A stretch of DNA of 64,000 nucleotides from an uncultured Prevotella sp. GTDB lineage: Bacteria; Bacteroidota; Bacteroidia; Bacteroidales; Bacteroidaceae. The stretch is taken from assembly GCA_947164965.1 (NCBI GenBank), contig CAMUYR010000006.1:79705-143704 (forward strand), given 5' to 3'. This document shows positions 25,719-36,823 of the stretch, in pieces. The first letter of the stretch is position 1. The number at the start of each line of letters is the position of its first letter. The notes under the pieces were generated by a model, which saw only the letters and a program-made list of their open reading frames with translations, made no database searches and was not told the origin of the DNA. The translations under genes and the position numbers were made by a program.

Positions 25719-26659
25719 AGTGTCCATTCGTATGTGTCGTAACAAACGGCGCGAGCACCAAAGCCTTCCTTCTGGAAGATCAGCGGTTCGTTGAGGTCGT
25801 CGTTCTCCACCTTGTTCGACGTGCCGAAGTCGAAGAACTGGCGCCCTTCGGCCTCATAGCGTTCCAGCAAACGGCTGAACAGGAAATCGAGCGCACCATG
25901 CTGGCGTCCTTCCTCGGATGCCACGATATACTGCGTCTTCACCGTCTGACCGCAGTCGTAGAGCAGTGTGCCGCCCACGATGGCATCGTCCTTGCAAACG
26001 GTCATCAGTCGGATGTTGTCAGGAAACCGCTCCTTCAAGAGCATGATTTCGTCCAACCTATGGACAGCCTTCGCACGGAATTTATCCCACAGATGCTGCA
26101 CCAGCATGTGCCAATACTGCGTGAAATCGGTCTGTTCGCGAACGTACAGACACGCCTGACTACCCTTCTTCACACCCCGCTTACGCAACGTAGCAAACGG
26201 CAGGCGGCGATCGAGCTCGACCACCGATGCTATATCGCGACTGCGCAGCTGGGCACGACAGACATTGGCAATCGCAAAGAGCGCCTCCTCAGAGGGTTGC
26301 TTGGCGTAAATCCAGGGGATATGCTTGTAGACAACACGCGAAAAGCCCTGCTGACGGAGATAATCGTTCATCGCCGACAGCATCTGACACGCCTGCGCAG
26401 CCTTCGTGCGATGGTCCATCAAGAGTCCGCCGTAGGTCAGTCCGCGATGCGACCACAGCGTACCCTGCCCGTCGTCGTTGGCAGGCAAGAGGGCACACAA
26501 GCGGCCCTTGTCGTAGAACATCAGCGAATGGTCAAGGAAGCGGTCGCTGTGATAGTCCATATAGCCACGAAAGAACAGGAACGTCGCATTCTTCGACGTC
26601 TGCACAAAGGCATCCCACTCGGCCTTTCTCTCTGGCGTATATCTGACGACTTCAATCAT
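25715..26659 (-). CDS. GNAT/FemAB-like acyltransferase
   Basis: FLFFRGYMDYHSDRF, GGTLLYDCGQTVKTQYIVASEEGRQHGALDFLFSRLLE. Confidence 0.75.
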   Translation of the reverse strand: MIEVVRYTPERKAEWDAFVQTSKNATFLFFRGYMDYHSDRFLDHSLMFYDKGRLCALLPANDDGQGTLWSHRGLTYGGLLMDHRTKAAQACQMLSAMNDYLRQQGFSRVVYKHIPWIYAKQPSEEALFAIANVCRAQLRSRDIASVVELDRRLPFATLRKRGVKKGSQACLYVREQTDFTQYWHMLVQHLWDKFRAKAVHRLDEIMLLKERFPDNIRLMTVCKDDAIVGGTLLYDCGQTVKTQYIVASEEGRQHGALDFLFSRLLERYEAEGRQFFDFGTSNKVENDDLNEPLIFQKEGFGARAVCYDTYEWTL

Positions 26660-27062
26660 TTCGCTTCACCCATTCCTGGAATTCATCATACTCATAGATA
26701 TACTCGTCCTCATCGAACAATTCCGATGCCAATACCAGACAGACGGAACCACTCGAAAAATCCTCCAACGTGCGCCACACGCCTGTGCCGATGTACAAGC
26801 CCTGATAGGGATGGTTCAGATGATAGATCTCCTTGCCACCCTTGCCGTCGTCGACAGTCACATCGAACGAGCCGCTGACCGCCACCACAATCTCCTCGCA
26901 CGTGCGATGGGCATGACCGCCACGACGCTCACCCGAGGGTACATCGTAGGTCCAGTAGACGCGCGCAATATCGAACGGCACATTCTTCATCTGCTCAGCC
27001 ACCGTCAGATTGCCTCGTGGGTCAATATGCTTCGGCAGGTCTATCAATCTGTATTTTTCCAT
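26652..27062 (-). CDS. FdtA/QdtA-like sugar 3,4-ketoisomerase (cupin)
   Basis: HIDPRGNLTVAEQMKNVPFDIARVYWTYDVPSGERRGGHAHRTCEEIVVAVSGSFDV. Confidence 0.9.
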   Translation of the reverse strand: MEKYRLIDLPKHIDPRGNLTVAEQMKNVPFDIARVYWTYDVPSGERRGGHAHRTCEEIVVAVSGSFDVTVDDGKGGKEIYHLNHPYQGLYIGTGVWRTLEDFSSGSVCLVLASELFDEDEYIYEYDEFQEWVKRND

Positions 27063-27073
27063 CGATACGCCGA

Positions 27074-28279
27074 TTAGTGCTCGAATTTCGTGTAGGGGTC
27101 AGTACCCAGCACGGTCTTAGCCAATCGCTTGGCCTTTTCACGGAGGGCATTGACATCATCGCCCACCTCACCGTAGCAGAGGACGACACCCATGCGGCGA
27201 CCTTTGTGAGCCTCTGGCTTGCCGAAGATGCGGATGCGCGTGCGGTCTTCCTTCAGGGCGTCGACGAAGTTGTAGTCGAGCAGCGAACGGTCGACGGGTG
27301 TAGAAGCCTCCTTGGGCGACAGAATGACAGCCGAAGCACCAGCATGCTCGAGATGGATGCCAGCAATAGGCAGTCCAAGAACGGCACGCAGATGGAGCTC
27401 AAACTCGCTGAGATTGATGGTATGACCCAGCGTCACCATACCTGTATCGTGTGGACGAGGGCTCAGTTCGCTGAAAATCACCTCACCCTGCTTGGTCAGG
27501 AAGAACTCGACACCCCAGATGCCAGCACCCGTCAAGGCCTTCGTCACCTTGTCGGCCATCATCTGAGCCTGCTTCAGGGCCTCATCGCTGATTTTGTATG
27601 GCTGCCACGACTCACGATAGTCGCCAGCCTTCTGAACGTGTCCGATAGGCGGACAGAAAAGTGTTGGCCAGCCGTGCTGCTGGGTAACGGTGAGCAGTGT
27701 GAACTCAGAATCGAAGTCGATAAACTCCTCGATAATCACCTCTTTCACGTCACCACGCGAGCCCTCCATAGCCTCCTTGAAAGCTGTTTCAAGCTCGCCC
27801 TCGTTGTGCACATAGCTCTGACCGTGACCAGAAGACGACATCAACGGCTTCACCACACATGGGAAACCAATCTCCTCGGCAGCCGCCTTGAACTCATCAT
27901 AGGTCTTGGCATAAAAGTACTTGGCTGTGCGCAGTCCCAACTCCTTAGCAGCGAGGTCGCGAATGGCACGACGGTTCATCGTGAAGTTGACGGCACGGGC
28001 ACTGGGAACAACCTGAATACCCTGCTCCTCAAACTTGAACAGCCTTTCAGTACGGATAGCCTCAATCTCTGGTACGATGATATCGGGCTGGTGCTTCTTC
28101 ACCACAGCCTCAAGGGCATCGCCATCGAGCATGGAGAACACCTCGCGCTCGTCGGCCACCTGCATGGCTGGCGCATTATCGTAACGGTCGCAGGCTATCA
28201 CATACTGACCTGCACGCATGGCGGCAATCACAAACTCCTTGCCCAGTTCGCCTGAGCCTAACAGCAATATCTTTTTCAT
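27074..28279 (-). CDS. purT: Formate-dependent phosphoribosylglycinamide formyltransferase
   Basis: [43 protein letters not shown]-grasp body; [12 protein letters not shown]. Confidence 0.95.
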   Translation of the reverse strand: MKKILLLGSGELGKEFVIAAMRAGQYVIACDRYDNAPAMQVADEREVFSMLDGDALEAVVKKHQPDIIVPEIEAIRTERLFKFEEQGIQVVPSARAVNFTMNRRAIRDLAAKELGLRTAKYFYAKTYDEFKAAAEEIGFPCVVKPLMSSSGHGQSYVHNEGELETAFKEAMEGSRGDVKEVIIEEFIDFDSEFTLLTVTQQHGWPTLFCPPIGHVQKAGDYRESWQPYKISDEALKQAQMMADKVTKALTGAGIWGVEFFLTKQGEVIFSELSPRPHDTGMVTLGHTINLSEFELHLRAVLGLPIAGIHLEHAGASAVILSPKEASTPVDRSLLDYNFVDALKEDRTRIRIFGKPEAHKGRRMGVVLCYGEVGDDVNALREKAKRLAKTVLGTDPYTKFEH

Positions 28280-29412
28280 CTGTTGTTATACATTTTTTCG
28301 TAATACTTCTGATAGTCGCCACTCGTCACATTGTCGAGCCACTCCTGATTGTCAAGATACCAGCGGACGGTCTTCTCGATGCCCTCCTCGAACTGCAGCG
28401 AGGGTTCCCAACCGAGTTCCTTCTGGAGCTTCGAGCTATCGATGGCATAACGGAGGTCGTGACCAGCACGGTCGGTAACGAAGGTGATGAGGTCCATATC
28501 CTCGCCTTCCTTACGACCCAGCAGTCGATCGACGGTGTTGATGACCACCTTGATGATATCGATATTCTTCCACTCGTTGAAACCACCGATGTTGTAGGTC
28601 TCAGCAATCATACCCTGATGGAAGATGAGGTCGATAGCACGGGCGTGATCCTCTACGAACAACCAGTCGCGCACGTTCTCGCCCTTGCCATAAACGGGCA
28701 GAGGCTTGCGATGGCGGATGTTATTGATGAACAACGGAATCAACTTCTCAGGGAACTGATAAGGACCGTAGTTGTTCGAGCAGTTGGTCACGATGACAGG
28801 CATGCCGTAAGTGTCGTGATAAGCGCGAACGAAATGGTCGCTACTTGCTTTTGCAGCTGAGTAGGGAGAGTGAGGATTGTACTTCGTGGTCTCCAGGAAG
28901 AACTTGTCACCATAAGCCAGATGATGCTCAGCGCTCGATGCTGTCGTGGTGAATGGAGGCTCGATACCCTCAGGGTGTGTCAACTCCAAGGCACCATACA
29001 CCTCATCGGTAGAGATGTGGTAGAAACGCTTGCCCTCGTAACGCTCAGGCAACGACTCCCAATACAGCTTGGCAGCCTGAAGCAGCGACAGTGTACCCAT
29101 CACGTTGGTCTTGGCAAAGGTGAAGGGGTCTTTAATACTTCTATCCACATGCGATTCAGCAGCCAAGTGGATAATGCCGTCCACCTTCTTGTCCTGCATC
29201 AGCTTGTAGAAAGCATCGAAGTCGCAGATGTCCATCTTCACAAACTCGTAGTTGGGCTTGTTCTCGATGTCCTTCAGGTTAGCCAGATTGCCTGCATACG
29301 TCAACTTATCGAGGTTGATGATGTGATAATCGGGATACTTGTTCACGAAAAGGCGCACCACGTGACTTCCAATAAAGCCTGCGCCACCAGTAATGACGAT
29401 TGTTCTTTTCAT
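28276..29412 (-). CDS. rfbB: dTDP-glucose 4,6-dehydratase
   Basis: [68 protein letters not shown]. Confidence 0.95.
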   Translation of the reverse strand: MKRTIVITGGAGFIGSHVVRLFVNKYPDYHIINLDKLTYAGNLANLKDIENKPNYEFVKMDICDFDAFYKLMQDKKVDGIIHLAAESHVDRSIKDPFTFAKTNVMGTLSLLQAAKLYWESLPERYEGKRFYHISTDEVYGALELTHPEGIEPPFTTTASSAEHHLAYGDKFFLETTKYNPHSPYSAAKASSDHFVRAYHDTYGMPVIVTNCSNNYGPYQFPEKLIPLFINNIRHRKPLPVYGKGENVRDWLFVEDHARAIDLIFHQGMIAETYNIGGFNEWKNIDIIKVVINTVDRLLGRKEGEDMDLITFVTDRAGHDLRYAIDSSKLQKELGWEPSLQFEEGIEKTVRWYLDNQEWLDNVTSGDYQKYYEKMYNNR

Positions 29413-29415
29413 ATT

Positions 29416-29907
29416 TTAATCTCCTAATGTTATAACTTCTAAATCTTTGAATTCCTTGCCATCGATGGTCAGTCGGACAAGCGTGCGCTCCTTGTGCCAA
29501 CCCTGAATGCCAGCGGCACCAGGATTGATGTGCAGCATGTTGAGCGTCTTGTCGAACTTCACCTTCAGAATGTGCGAATGGCCAGCCACGAAGAGCTGGG
29601 GCGGATTGGCATAGAGCGTAGAGCGCACGGAGTAGTCGTAGTTGCCAGGATAGCCACCAATATGCTTGATGAGCACGTCGACATCTTCAATCTTAAAACG
29701 GTTCAGCTCGCGATACATCAATCGCAAGTCACCTCCATCGCAATTGCCACAGACAGCCCTGAACGGACGGAAGGCAGCCAAACGGTCGGCCACCTCGACA
29801 CTGCCTATATCGCCTGCATGCCATATCTCGTCGCAGGGTTCGAAGTAATGCAGGTACTTCTCGTCCCAATAGCTGTGCGTATCGCTGATAATACCTACCT
29901 TCTTCAT
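29416..29907 (-). CDS. YfcE/MJ0936-family metallophosphoesterase
   Basis: GIISDTHSYWDEKY, GNCDGGD, GHSH motifs. Confidence 0.88.
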   Translation of the reverse strand: MKKVGIISDTHSYWDEKYLHYFEPCDEIWHAGDIGSVEVADRLAAFRPFRAVCGNCDGGDLRLMYRELNRFKIEDVDVLIKHIGGYPGNYDYSVRSTLYANPPQLFVAGHSHILKVKFDKTLNMLHINPGAAGIQGWHKERTLVRLTIDGKEFKDLEVITLGD

Positions 29908-30521
29908 AGCCCAAAACGCTTACAGATAAAGTCGGCTATCAGCCTCTCTGTAGCCTGAAGGCCCAGAATAGAGGAATCGATACACAAGTCGTACGACTCG
30001 GCAGCACCCCACTTCTTGCCTGTATAGTAGTTGTAATACTGAGCACGACGGCTCTCACCTTGCTCTATGATATGGCGGGCCTCTTCATGACTGACACCTT
30101 GTCTGGTAGCCACCTGCTCGACACGGAACTGCATAGAGGCAGAAATAAAGACGTTGACCACGTTTTCAAAATCCCTCAGGACATAGTCGGCACAACGACC
30201 AACGAACACACACGAGCCCTCCTGAGCCGCCTTCTTGATGGCGTCGCTCTGAAACTGGAACAGGCTCTCCTGCGAGAAGTTCGACTTATAGAGGTTGCCT
30301 CCACCTAGATGAGCCGTCTGCACATTGAACAATCCCCTGAGGAAACCCTTGCGCTCATCGTTCTGCTCGAAGATCTTCTCAGAGAATCCACTTTCCTTTG
30401 CAGCCAGATTCAGGAGTTCACGGTCGTAGTATTTGGCACCAAAATCGAGTGCCAGCATACGGCCTATGTCATGACCGCCACTACCCAGTTGTCTGCCAAC
30501 ATTAATAATTATTTTGTCCAT
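29904..30521 (-). CDS. Cytidylate kinase-like family protein
   Basis: INVGRQLGSGGHDIGRMLALDFGAKYYDRELL; CVFVGRCADYVL. Confidence 0.88.
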   Translation of the reverse strand: MDKIIINVGRQLGSGGHDIGRMLALDFGAKYYDRELLNLAAKESGFSEKIFEQNDERKGFLRGLFNVQTAHLGGGNLYKSNFSQESLFQFQSDAIKKAAQEGSCVFVGRCADYVLRDFENVVNVFISASMQFRVEQVATRQGVSHEEARHIIEQGESRRAQYYNYYTGKKWGAAESYDLCIDSSILGLQATERLIADFICKRFGL

Positions 30522-31902
30522 AAGTCTTTAATCGTTTCATATACCATATCAGTATGGGAATAGTCATTGCAAACGAGCCGAAATCACTGGCGGGCATCGA
30601 ATACCACACACCGTCAAGCTCCCAGAACAGTGGGAAAATATATGCCATCGGCAATAAGAGGAACAGCTGGCGCGAGAGCGACAGGAAGATAGAAATCTTC
30701 ACCTTGCCAATGCTCTGGAAGAAATGGGTGATCGCAGCCTGCGAACCCACCACGAAGAACACCAGCATATCGAGCTTGATACCCGTTGCTGAAAGGTCGA
30801 GCAAGGTAGAGTCAGTAGTGAAGATACGGGCTATCTGTCGTGGGAAGACCATCGAGAGTCCCCAACCAACAAGCAGGAAACCCGTAGCACAAGCTATCGT
30901 CAACCACAGGCAACGGAACATACGGTCGTACTTCTCAGCACCGTAGTTATAGCCAACAATCGGCTGCATGCCCTGATTGACACCCATCACAAACATGAAG
31001 AACACCATGACCACTGAGTTGGCAATCGAATAGGCACCCACAGCCATATCGCCACCATAGTGCACGAACTGATTGTTCATGAAGATGACGATGATGCACG
31101 ACGTAGCATTCATCAGGAAAGGAGAGATGCCGATGCTGATAATATTCTGCACCAGATTCTTCCTCAGTTTATAGATGCCCTGCTTGAAATGCAGCAGTTC
31201 CTTCTTGTTAGAGAATATCCACAACTGCCAGCAGAGCGCCAACGACTGTGATGTAATGGTAGCTAATGCCGCACCTCGGATGCCCCAACGGAACCACCAC
31301 ACAAAGGCTACGACGAGCACAATGTTGCAGGCAACTGTAAACAGCGTGGCATACATTGCATGACGAGGCTTTCCTGCCGCACGAAGCACAGCATTCATAC
31401 CAAAATACATGTGCGTCATCATGTTGCCTAGCAGAATGACCGTCATAAACTCACGTGCATAAGGCAATGTCACATCGGAAGCACCAAAGAAACGCAGAAT
31501 AGGATCGAGGAATATCAGGCTGACGACCATAAAGAGGAATCCCACTATCAGATTGAGCGTCACCGTATTACCCAACAGGTTTTCTGCGGTCTCATAGTCC
31601 TGCTGTCCTAATTTCACACTGATACATGCCGAAGAGCCCACACCTACAGCTGCTCCGAAGGCGGCGCTTAGGTTCATGAAAGGAAAAGTGATGCCGAGAC
31701 CTGCAATAGCCTCAGGGCCCACCATCTGACCAATCATGGCGCGGTCGATAATATTATAGAGACTGGAGGCCGTCATAGCCACAATGGCTGGCAGAGCATA
31801 CTGTACCAACAGTTGCCCTACAGGTTTCGACCCCAACTCTAATGCTGCTTGTTTATTGTCCATATTTATTAATAATGTGCAAAGGTACTGCATAATATGC
31901 AA
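30502..31902 (-). CDS. MATE-family efflux transporter (start probably the internal MDNKQAALELG Met)
   Basis: Multi-TM; VGQLLVQYALPAIVAMTASSLYNIIDRAMIGQMVGPEAIAGLGITFP. Confidence 0.92.
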   Translation of the reverse strand: MHIMQYLCTLLINMDNKQAALELGSKPVGQLLVQYALPAIVAMTASSLYNIIDRAMIGQMVGPEAIAGLGITFPFMNLSAAFGAAVGVGSSACISVKLGQQDYETAENLLGNTVTLNLIVGFLFMVVSLIFLDPILRFFGASDVTLPYAREFMTVILLGNMMTHMYFGMNAVLRAAGKPRHAMYATLFTVACNIVLVVAFVWWFRWGIRGAALATITSQSLALCWQLWIFSNKKELLHFKQGIYKLRKNLVQNIISIGISPFLMNATSCIIVIFMNNQFVHYGGDMAVGAYSIANSVVMVFFMFVMGVNQGMQPIVGYNYGAEKYDRMFRCLWLTIACATGFLLVGWGLSMVFPRQIARIFTTDSTLLDLSATGIKLDMLVFFVVGSQAAITHFFQSIGKVKISIFLSLSRQLFLLLPMAYIFPLFWELDGVWYSMPASDFGSFAMTIPILIWYMKRLKTYGQNNY

Positions 31903-31971
31903 ACAGCCAAATCTTTTAGATTTAATTTGCGTTCTTTTGCTTGTATGTTTGGTCGTTTCAATATATTTTCC

Positions 31972-31979
31972 TACCTTTG
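31972..31979 (+). promoter_or_regulatory. -7 box TACCTTTG upstream of the subtilase gene
   Basis: ttttcCTACCTTTGCagg, 30 bp upstream of ATG 32009. Confidence 0.6.
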
Positions 31980-32008
31980 CAGGCAGAAAACAACCTCAAA
32001 AAAAAGAA

Positions 32009-33430
32009 ATGCAGCGTCTACTAACTATAATGATATTCCTGTTGTGCGAGCTCGCCATACATGCTGACAACATGCAAAGCATCAAGCAACGGACAAAATT
32101 CAAAGGCGGACCAGCCTATATCTATCGTGTCACCCTGACTGACAAGCAAGGGACGCCCTACGATATAGACCACCCCACCCGATTTCTCTCTCGCAGAAGC
32201 GTGGAAAGAAGGAAGCGCCAGGGATTGAGCATCGATTCCACCGACTTACCCATCAATCCCAAATACGTCAGGCTCATTGAGAAGAAGAATATCCAGATTG
32301 TTGGCAGAAGCCGTTGGCAGAACACTCTTTTGGTCAAAGTCAAGGACACAGCACTTATCAACAATCTTGGCACGATTCCTTGTGTCAAAGCATACAAGCT
32401 GGTTTGGCAGTCGCCCGACTCTGTGATGACTGAGGTCCGTACGAAATACCACGACCGCTTTGAAGAGCACGACAGTGTGACGGGAGAGGTCTATGGTACT
32501 GCTGCAGAGCAAATTAAGAATGTCATGGGCCAACGATTGCATGATATCGGTTTACGAGGTGAAGGCATGATGATAGCCGTTATCGATGGCGGATTCAAGA
32601 ATGTGGACCGTATCCCAGAATTCCAGAAGATTGACATTCGCGGCTGGTATGATTTCGTTAATCAAGATGCTCCTCGCCTGTTTGCTGATACTGATCACGG
32701 TACGCGTGTTCTATCGGCAATGGCCATTTATCATCCCTATTACTATATCGGCACAGCGCCCAAGGCCTCCTATTGGCTACTGAGAAGCGAAGACCAACAG
32801 ACAGAGCAGGAGGTAGAAGAGGACTATTGGACGATGGCTGCTGAGTTTGCCGACTCTGTGGGCTGTGATGTCATCAACTCGTCAGTAGGTTACAATGAAT
32901 ACGATCATAAGTCCATGAGTCATCAGCTGTGGCATTTGGATGGTTGCACAGCCTTCGCAAGCCGCTCAGCCTCTATGTTGGCTGACAAAGGCATCATACT
33001 GGTCAACTCCGCAGGCAATTCAGGGATGGGTCCTTGGAAGAAGATTGGTGTACCAGCTGATGCCGATAACATCCTAACCGTAGGTGCTGTCTCTGATATG
33101 ACACCATCACGTATCGCTCCTTTCAGCAGCGTGGGTCCCACACAAGACGGACGCGTAAAACCTGACGTTGTAGCCATTGGCGCACCAGCCAGACTGGTCA
33201 ATGGACGAGGTGTAGTCACCAGCGATATGGGCACATCGTTCTCTACGCCTGTTGTTTGTGGTCTCGTGGCTTGTCTGTGGCAGGGAATGCCCAAGAAGAC
33301 AGCTAAAGAAATCATGGCAATCATCCGTCAGACCAGCAATAACTATCAGCATCCGGATAATGTCTATGGCTACGGACTTCCCAACTTCTGGCGGGCTTAT
33401 ATGATAGGGATGGCGACCACAAACGAATGA
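32009..33430 (+). CDS. S8-family (subtilisin-like) serine protease, exported
   Basis: MIAVIDGGF (Asp), DTDHGTRVLSAMA (His), TSDMGTSFSTPVVCGLVA (Ser); signal peptide at the MQRLL start. Confidence 0.9.
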   Translation: MQRLLTIMIFLLCELAIHADNMQSIKQRTKFKGGPAYIYRVTLTDKQGTPYDIDHPTRFLSRRSVERRKRQGLSIDSTDLPINPKYVRLIEKKNIQIVGRSRWQNTLLVKVKDTALINNLGTIPCVKAYKLVWQSPDSVMTEVRTKYHDRFEEHDSVTGEVYGTAAEQIKNVMGQRLHDIGLRGEGMMIAVIDGGFKNVDRIPEFQKIDIRGWYDFVNQDAPRLFADTDHGTRVLSAMAIYHPYYYIGTAPKASYWLLRSEDQQTEQEVEEDYWTMAAEFADSVGCDVINSSVGYNEYDHKSMSHQLWHLDGCTAFASRSASMLADKGIILVNSAGNSGMGPWKKIGVPADADNILTVGAVSDMTPSRIAPFSSVGPTQDGRVKPDVVAIGAPARLVNGRGVVTSDMGTSFSTPVVCGLVACLWQGMPKKTAKEIMAIIRQTSNNYQHPDNVYGYGLPNFWRAYMIGMATTNE

Positions 33431-33449
33431 CTCTAATTCCGAACCACTT

Positions 33450-34685
33450 ATGGCATCACAACACTATACGCTACGACAATTGAATCTGATGGTAACAGAT
33501 GCCATTGAGATGTCGTTGCCTGACGAATACTGGGTGGAGGCTGAACTGTCGGAATGCAGAGAGCATGGTGGCCACTGCTACATGGAGCTGATTGAAAAAG
33601 ACGAACATTCCAACACGCCAACAGCTCGTGCTTCTGCCAAATGCTGGCGACAGACGTGGGTAATGGTTAAGCCTTATTTCGAACGAGTAACTGGCCAACA
33701 GCTAAGTGCTGGCATGAAGGTACTTCTCAAAGTGTATGCCCAATTCCACGAGGCTTATGGCTTCTCTTGGATTGTCAGCGATATCGACCCCACCTATACT
33801 TTAGGTGATATGGCCCGTAAGCGCCAGGAAATAATCAGACAATTAAAAGAAGAAGGAGTATTCGATTTACAAAGAGACCTGACGATTCCCCTCTTTGCAA
33901 AACGCATCGCTGTTATTTCTGCTCCCAACGCAGCTGGTTATGGTGATTTCTGCCGCCAACTGGAAGACAATGAATATGGTTTCCGCTTTGAAGTGGCGCT
34001 GTTTCCTGCCATCATGCAGGGCAATCAGGTAGAAGCATCCATCATCAGTGCCCTGAACAGCATCTACGAACGCATCAGCGACTTTGATGTAGTCTGCATA
34101 TTAAGAGGTGGAGGAGCGACAGCCGACCTGAGTGGTTTCGATACATTGGCTCTGGCAGAAAACGTAGCCCAGTTCCCGCTGCCCATCATTACTGGCATCG
34201 GACACGAGCGCGACGAGTCGATTCTCGATATGGTGGCAAACACCAAGGTGAAGACACCCACAGCGGCAGCAGCCTTGTTAATAGACCATCTGAAACGCGT
34301 CTTGGAGCGTATCGAACAGGCTGAGAGCTTTATCCATCAATATGTAACACAACGTATTTCCTTCCAGAAACAACATATCAGCCAATTGGCAACGCTCATT
34401 CCCACATTGGCACAGCGTCTTTTGTCTGAGCATCGCCACCGTATAGACATACAAGAAAGCCGTCTGCCTATGGCCATCGAGCGATATCTGACAAGTCAGA
34501 AGCACCGTTTGGAAAGTCTGACACTGCAGTTGCAAGGATTCGACCCGCAGCTGTTGTTGAGTCGAGGCTATAGTATCACCTTGTTAAATGGGAAAGCGGT
34601 ACGCAATCCCCAGCAGCTAAAGCCTGGCGACGAGATAGAAACAAGACTGGAAAAAGGAACTATACGTTCCGTAGTTAAGAGTTAA
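33450..34685 (+). CDS. xseA: Exodeoxyribonuclease VII large subunit
   Basis: YWVEAELSECREHGGHCYMELIEKD; RGGGATADLSGFDTLALAENVAQFPLPIITGIGHERDESILDMVA. Confidence 0.95.
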   Translation: MASQHYTLRQLNLMVTDAIEMSLPDEYWVEAELSECREHGGHCYMELIEKDEHSNTPTARASAKCWRQTWVMVKPYFERVTGQQLSAGMKVLLKVYAQFHEAYGFSWIVSDIDPTYTLGDMARKRQEIIRQLKEEGVFDLQRDLTIPLFAKRIAVISAPNAAGYGDFCRQLEDNEYGFRFEVALFPAIMQGNQVEASIISALNSIYERISDFDVVCILRGGGATADLSGFDTLALAENVAQFPLPIITGIGHERDESILDMVANTKVKTPTAAAALLIDHLKRVLERIEQAESFIHQYVTQRISFQKQHISQLATLIPTLAQRLLSEHRHRIDIQESRLPMAIERYLTSQKHRLESLTLQLQGFDPQLLLSRGYSITLLNGKAVRNPQQLKPGDEIETRLEKGTIRSVVKS

Positions 34686-34703
34686 GAATTAAGAGTTAGA
34701 AAT

Positions 34704-34901
34704 ATGAAGAACGAAGAACTGAAATACGAAGAAGCCCTTGCGCAACTGGAAAACATCGTACGCAAAATGGAGGGCAACGAACTGGATATAGACGAAATCG
34801 CTGAACAGCTGAAAAGGGCACAGCGACTGATCAAGTTCTGTAAGGACAAACTGTCCAAGACGGAAGAAGAAATCCTAAAAATAAATGCTGCAGGTGAGTA
34901 A
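34704..34901 (+). CDS. xseB: Exodeoxyribonuclease VII small subunit
   Basis: YEEALAQLENIVRKMEGNELDIDEIAEQLKRAQRLIKFCKDKL, directly after xseA. Confidence 0.92.
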   Translation: MKNEELKYEEALAQLENIVRKMEGNELDIDEIAEQLKRAQRLIKFCKDKLSKTEEEILKINAAGE

Positions 34902-35020
34902 AAGTATAAAAAAGCGGGGAATACTTGCTTTTTTCCACATTTTTTTTGCACATCCGAAGGATTTTGATTACTTTTGTCGGCTGTAAGAAAGATTTATAGG
35001 ACAATAAAAACATAGACGTT

Positions 35021-36037
35021 ATGAAGAATTTAGACTGGGGAAACCTGTCGTTCGGTTATATGAAAACCGACTACAATGTACGCTGTTACTATCGTGACGG
35101 CAAGTGGGGAGAAATCGAAGTTTGCTCTGACGAGTATCTGAACCTGCACATGGCTGCGACCTGTCTGCACTATGGTCAGGAGGCATTCGAAGGCTTGAAG
35201 GCCTATCGTTGCAAAGACGGAAAGGTACGTATTTTCCGCGTTGACGAGAATGCCAAGCGCCTGCAGTCAACCTGTCGTGGTATTATGATGCCCGAGGTAA
35301 GCACCGAGCTGTTCACTGAGATGGTTAAGAAGGTGGTTCGCCTCAACCAGGAGTGGATCCCTACCTACGAAAGCGGCGCTACACTGTATATCCGTCCGTT
35401 GCTTATTGGTACCAGCGCTCAGGTTGGTGTTCATCCCGCTAAAGAGTATTGTTTCCTCATTTTCGTAACACCAGTAGGTCCATACTTCAAGGGTGGCTTC
35501 TCAAGCAATCCTTACGTCATCGTTCGCGATTACGACCGTTCTGCACCTCTCGGTACAGGTAAATATAAGGTAGGTGGAAACTACGCTGCCTCTCTGTTTG
35601 CCAACAATCTGGCTCACGAGAAGGGTTATGCTTGCGAGTTCTATCTCGATGCTAAGGAGAAGAAGTACATCGACGAGTGCGGTGCTGCCAACTTCTTCGG
35701 TATCAAGAACAACACCTATATCACTCCAGAGTCAACCTCTATCCTGCCCTCTATCACCAACAAGAGCCTGATGCAGGTAGCCGAGGATCTGGGCATGAAA
35801 GTAGAGCGCCGTCCTATTCCTGAAGAGGAGCTCGAGACCTTCGAGGAGGCAGGAGCTTGCGGAACAGCCGCTGTTATCAGCCCTATCTCTTATATCGACG
35901 ACCTCGACACTGGCAAGCGATACAGCTTCGGCGACAAGCCAGGCCCACAGTCTAAGCGACTCTTCGATACCCTTCGTGGTATTCAGTACGGCGAGATCGA
36001 AGACAAGCACGGCTGGACAACAGTAGTGATTGAATAA
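35021..36037 (+). CDS. ilvE: Branched-chain amino acid aminotransferase
   Basis: [50 protein letters not shown]. Confidence 0.95.
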   Translation: MKNLDWGNLSFGYMKTDYNVRCYYRDGKWGEIEVCSDEYLNLHMAATCLHYGQEAFEGLKAYRCKDGKVRIFRVDENAKRLQSTCRGIMMPEVSTELFTEMVKKVVRLNQEWIPTYESGATLYIRPLLIGTSAQVGVHPAKEYCFLIFVTPVGPYFKGGFSSNPYVIVRDYDRSAPLGTGKYKVGGNYAASLFANNLAHEKGYACEFYLDAKEKKYIDECGAANFFGIKNNTYITPESTSILPSITNKSLMQVAEDLGMKVERRPIPEEELETFEEAGACGTAAVISPISYIDDLDTGKRYSFGDKPGPQSKRLFDTLRGIQYGEIEDKHGWTTVVIE

Positions 36038-36807
36038 TGGGAAAAGGCAAACTGGCGAAATTCGCCGATATGGAATCCTATGCGAACGTGTTCCAATACC
36101 CCTATTCGGTAGTGGAACATGTTCCTTTTGAGATGAAAGGCAAATGGCGCGAGCAATACTTCCATAACGACAATCCCATCGTGCTCGAACTAGGATGCGG
36201 CAAGGGTGAATACACTGTTGAACTGGCGAAGCTATATCCTGACGTAAACTTCATTGGTGTCGACATCAAAGGTGCCCGTATGTGGACTGGTGCCACGCAG
36301 GCTCTGAACGAGGGACTGAAGAATGTGGCTTTCCTGCGTACAAACATCGAGATTATCGAGCGTTTCTTTGCAGAGGACGAGGTACAGGAGATATGGCTCA
36401 CCTTTAGCGATCCTCAGATGAAGAACCCAAGAAAGCGCCTCACGTCGACATATTTCATGGAGCGCTATCGCAAGTTTCTCGTCGATGGTGGTGTTATCCA
36501 CCTGAAGACCGACTCTAATTTCCTCTTCACCTATACGTCGTATATGGTAGAGCATAACCATCTGGCCGTAGAGGAGAAAACGGTCGATCTCTATCATGAC
36601 GACAACCTCTCTCCCCTTACCTCCCAACTCTTGTCCATCCAGACTTATTACGAGGCGATGTGGATAGCTCGTGGCCTGAACATCAAATACATCAAGTTCA
36701 GACTACCTCGTGAAGGGCAGCTGGAAGAGCCTGATGTAGAAATAGAACTCGACGACTATCGCTCTTACCATCGTACGAAGCGCAGTTCGTTAGACAAAGC
36801 AAAATAA
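36037..36807 (+). CDS. trmB: tRNA (guanine-N7)-methyltransferase
   Basis: [53 protein letters not shown]. Confidence 0.94.
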   Translation: MGKGKLAKFADMESYANVFQYPYSVVEHVPFEMKGKWREQYFHNDNPIVLELGCGKGEYTVELAKLYPDVNFIGVDIKGARMWTGATQALNEGLKNVAFLRTNIEIIERFFAEDEVQEIWLTFSDPQMKNPRKRLTSTYFMERYRKFLVDGGVIHLKTDSNFLFTYTSYMVEHNHLAVEEKTVDLYHDDNLSPLTSQLLSIQTYYEAMWIARGLNIKYIKFRLPREGQLEEPDVEIELDDYRSYHRTKRSSLDKAK

Positions 36808-36823
36808 TCTTACGCAATAGAAG

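Noticed and set aside
25898-26878. 326-aa ORF on + strand across the GNAT and ketoisomerase genes
   Set aside because: Spans two genes on the opposite strand with low-complexity, Arg/Pro-rich sequence; shadow ORF.
27017-28255. 412-aa ORF on + strand opposite purT
   Set aside because: Antisense shadow ORF of a clearly conserved purT gene.
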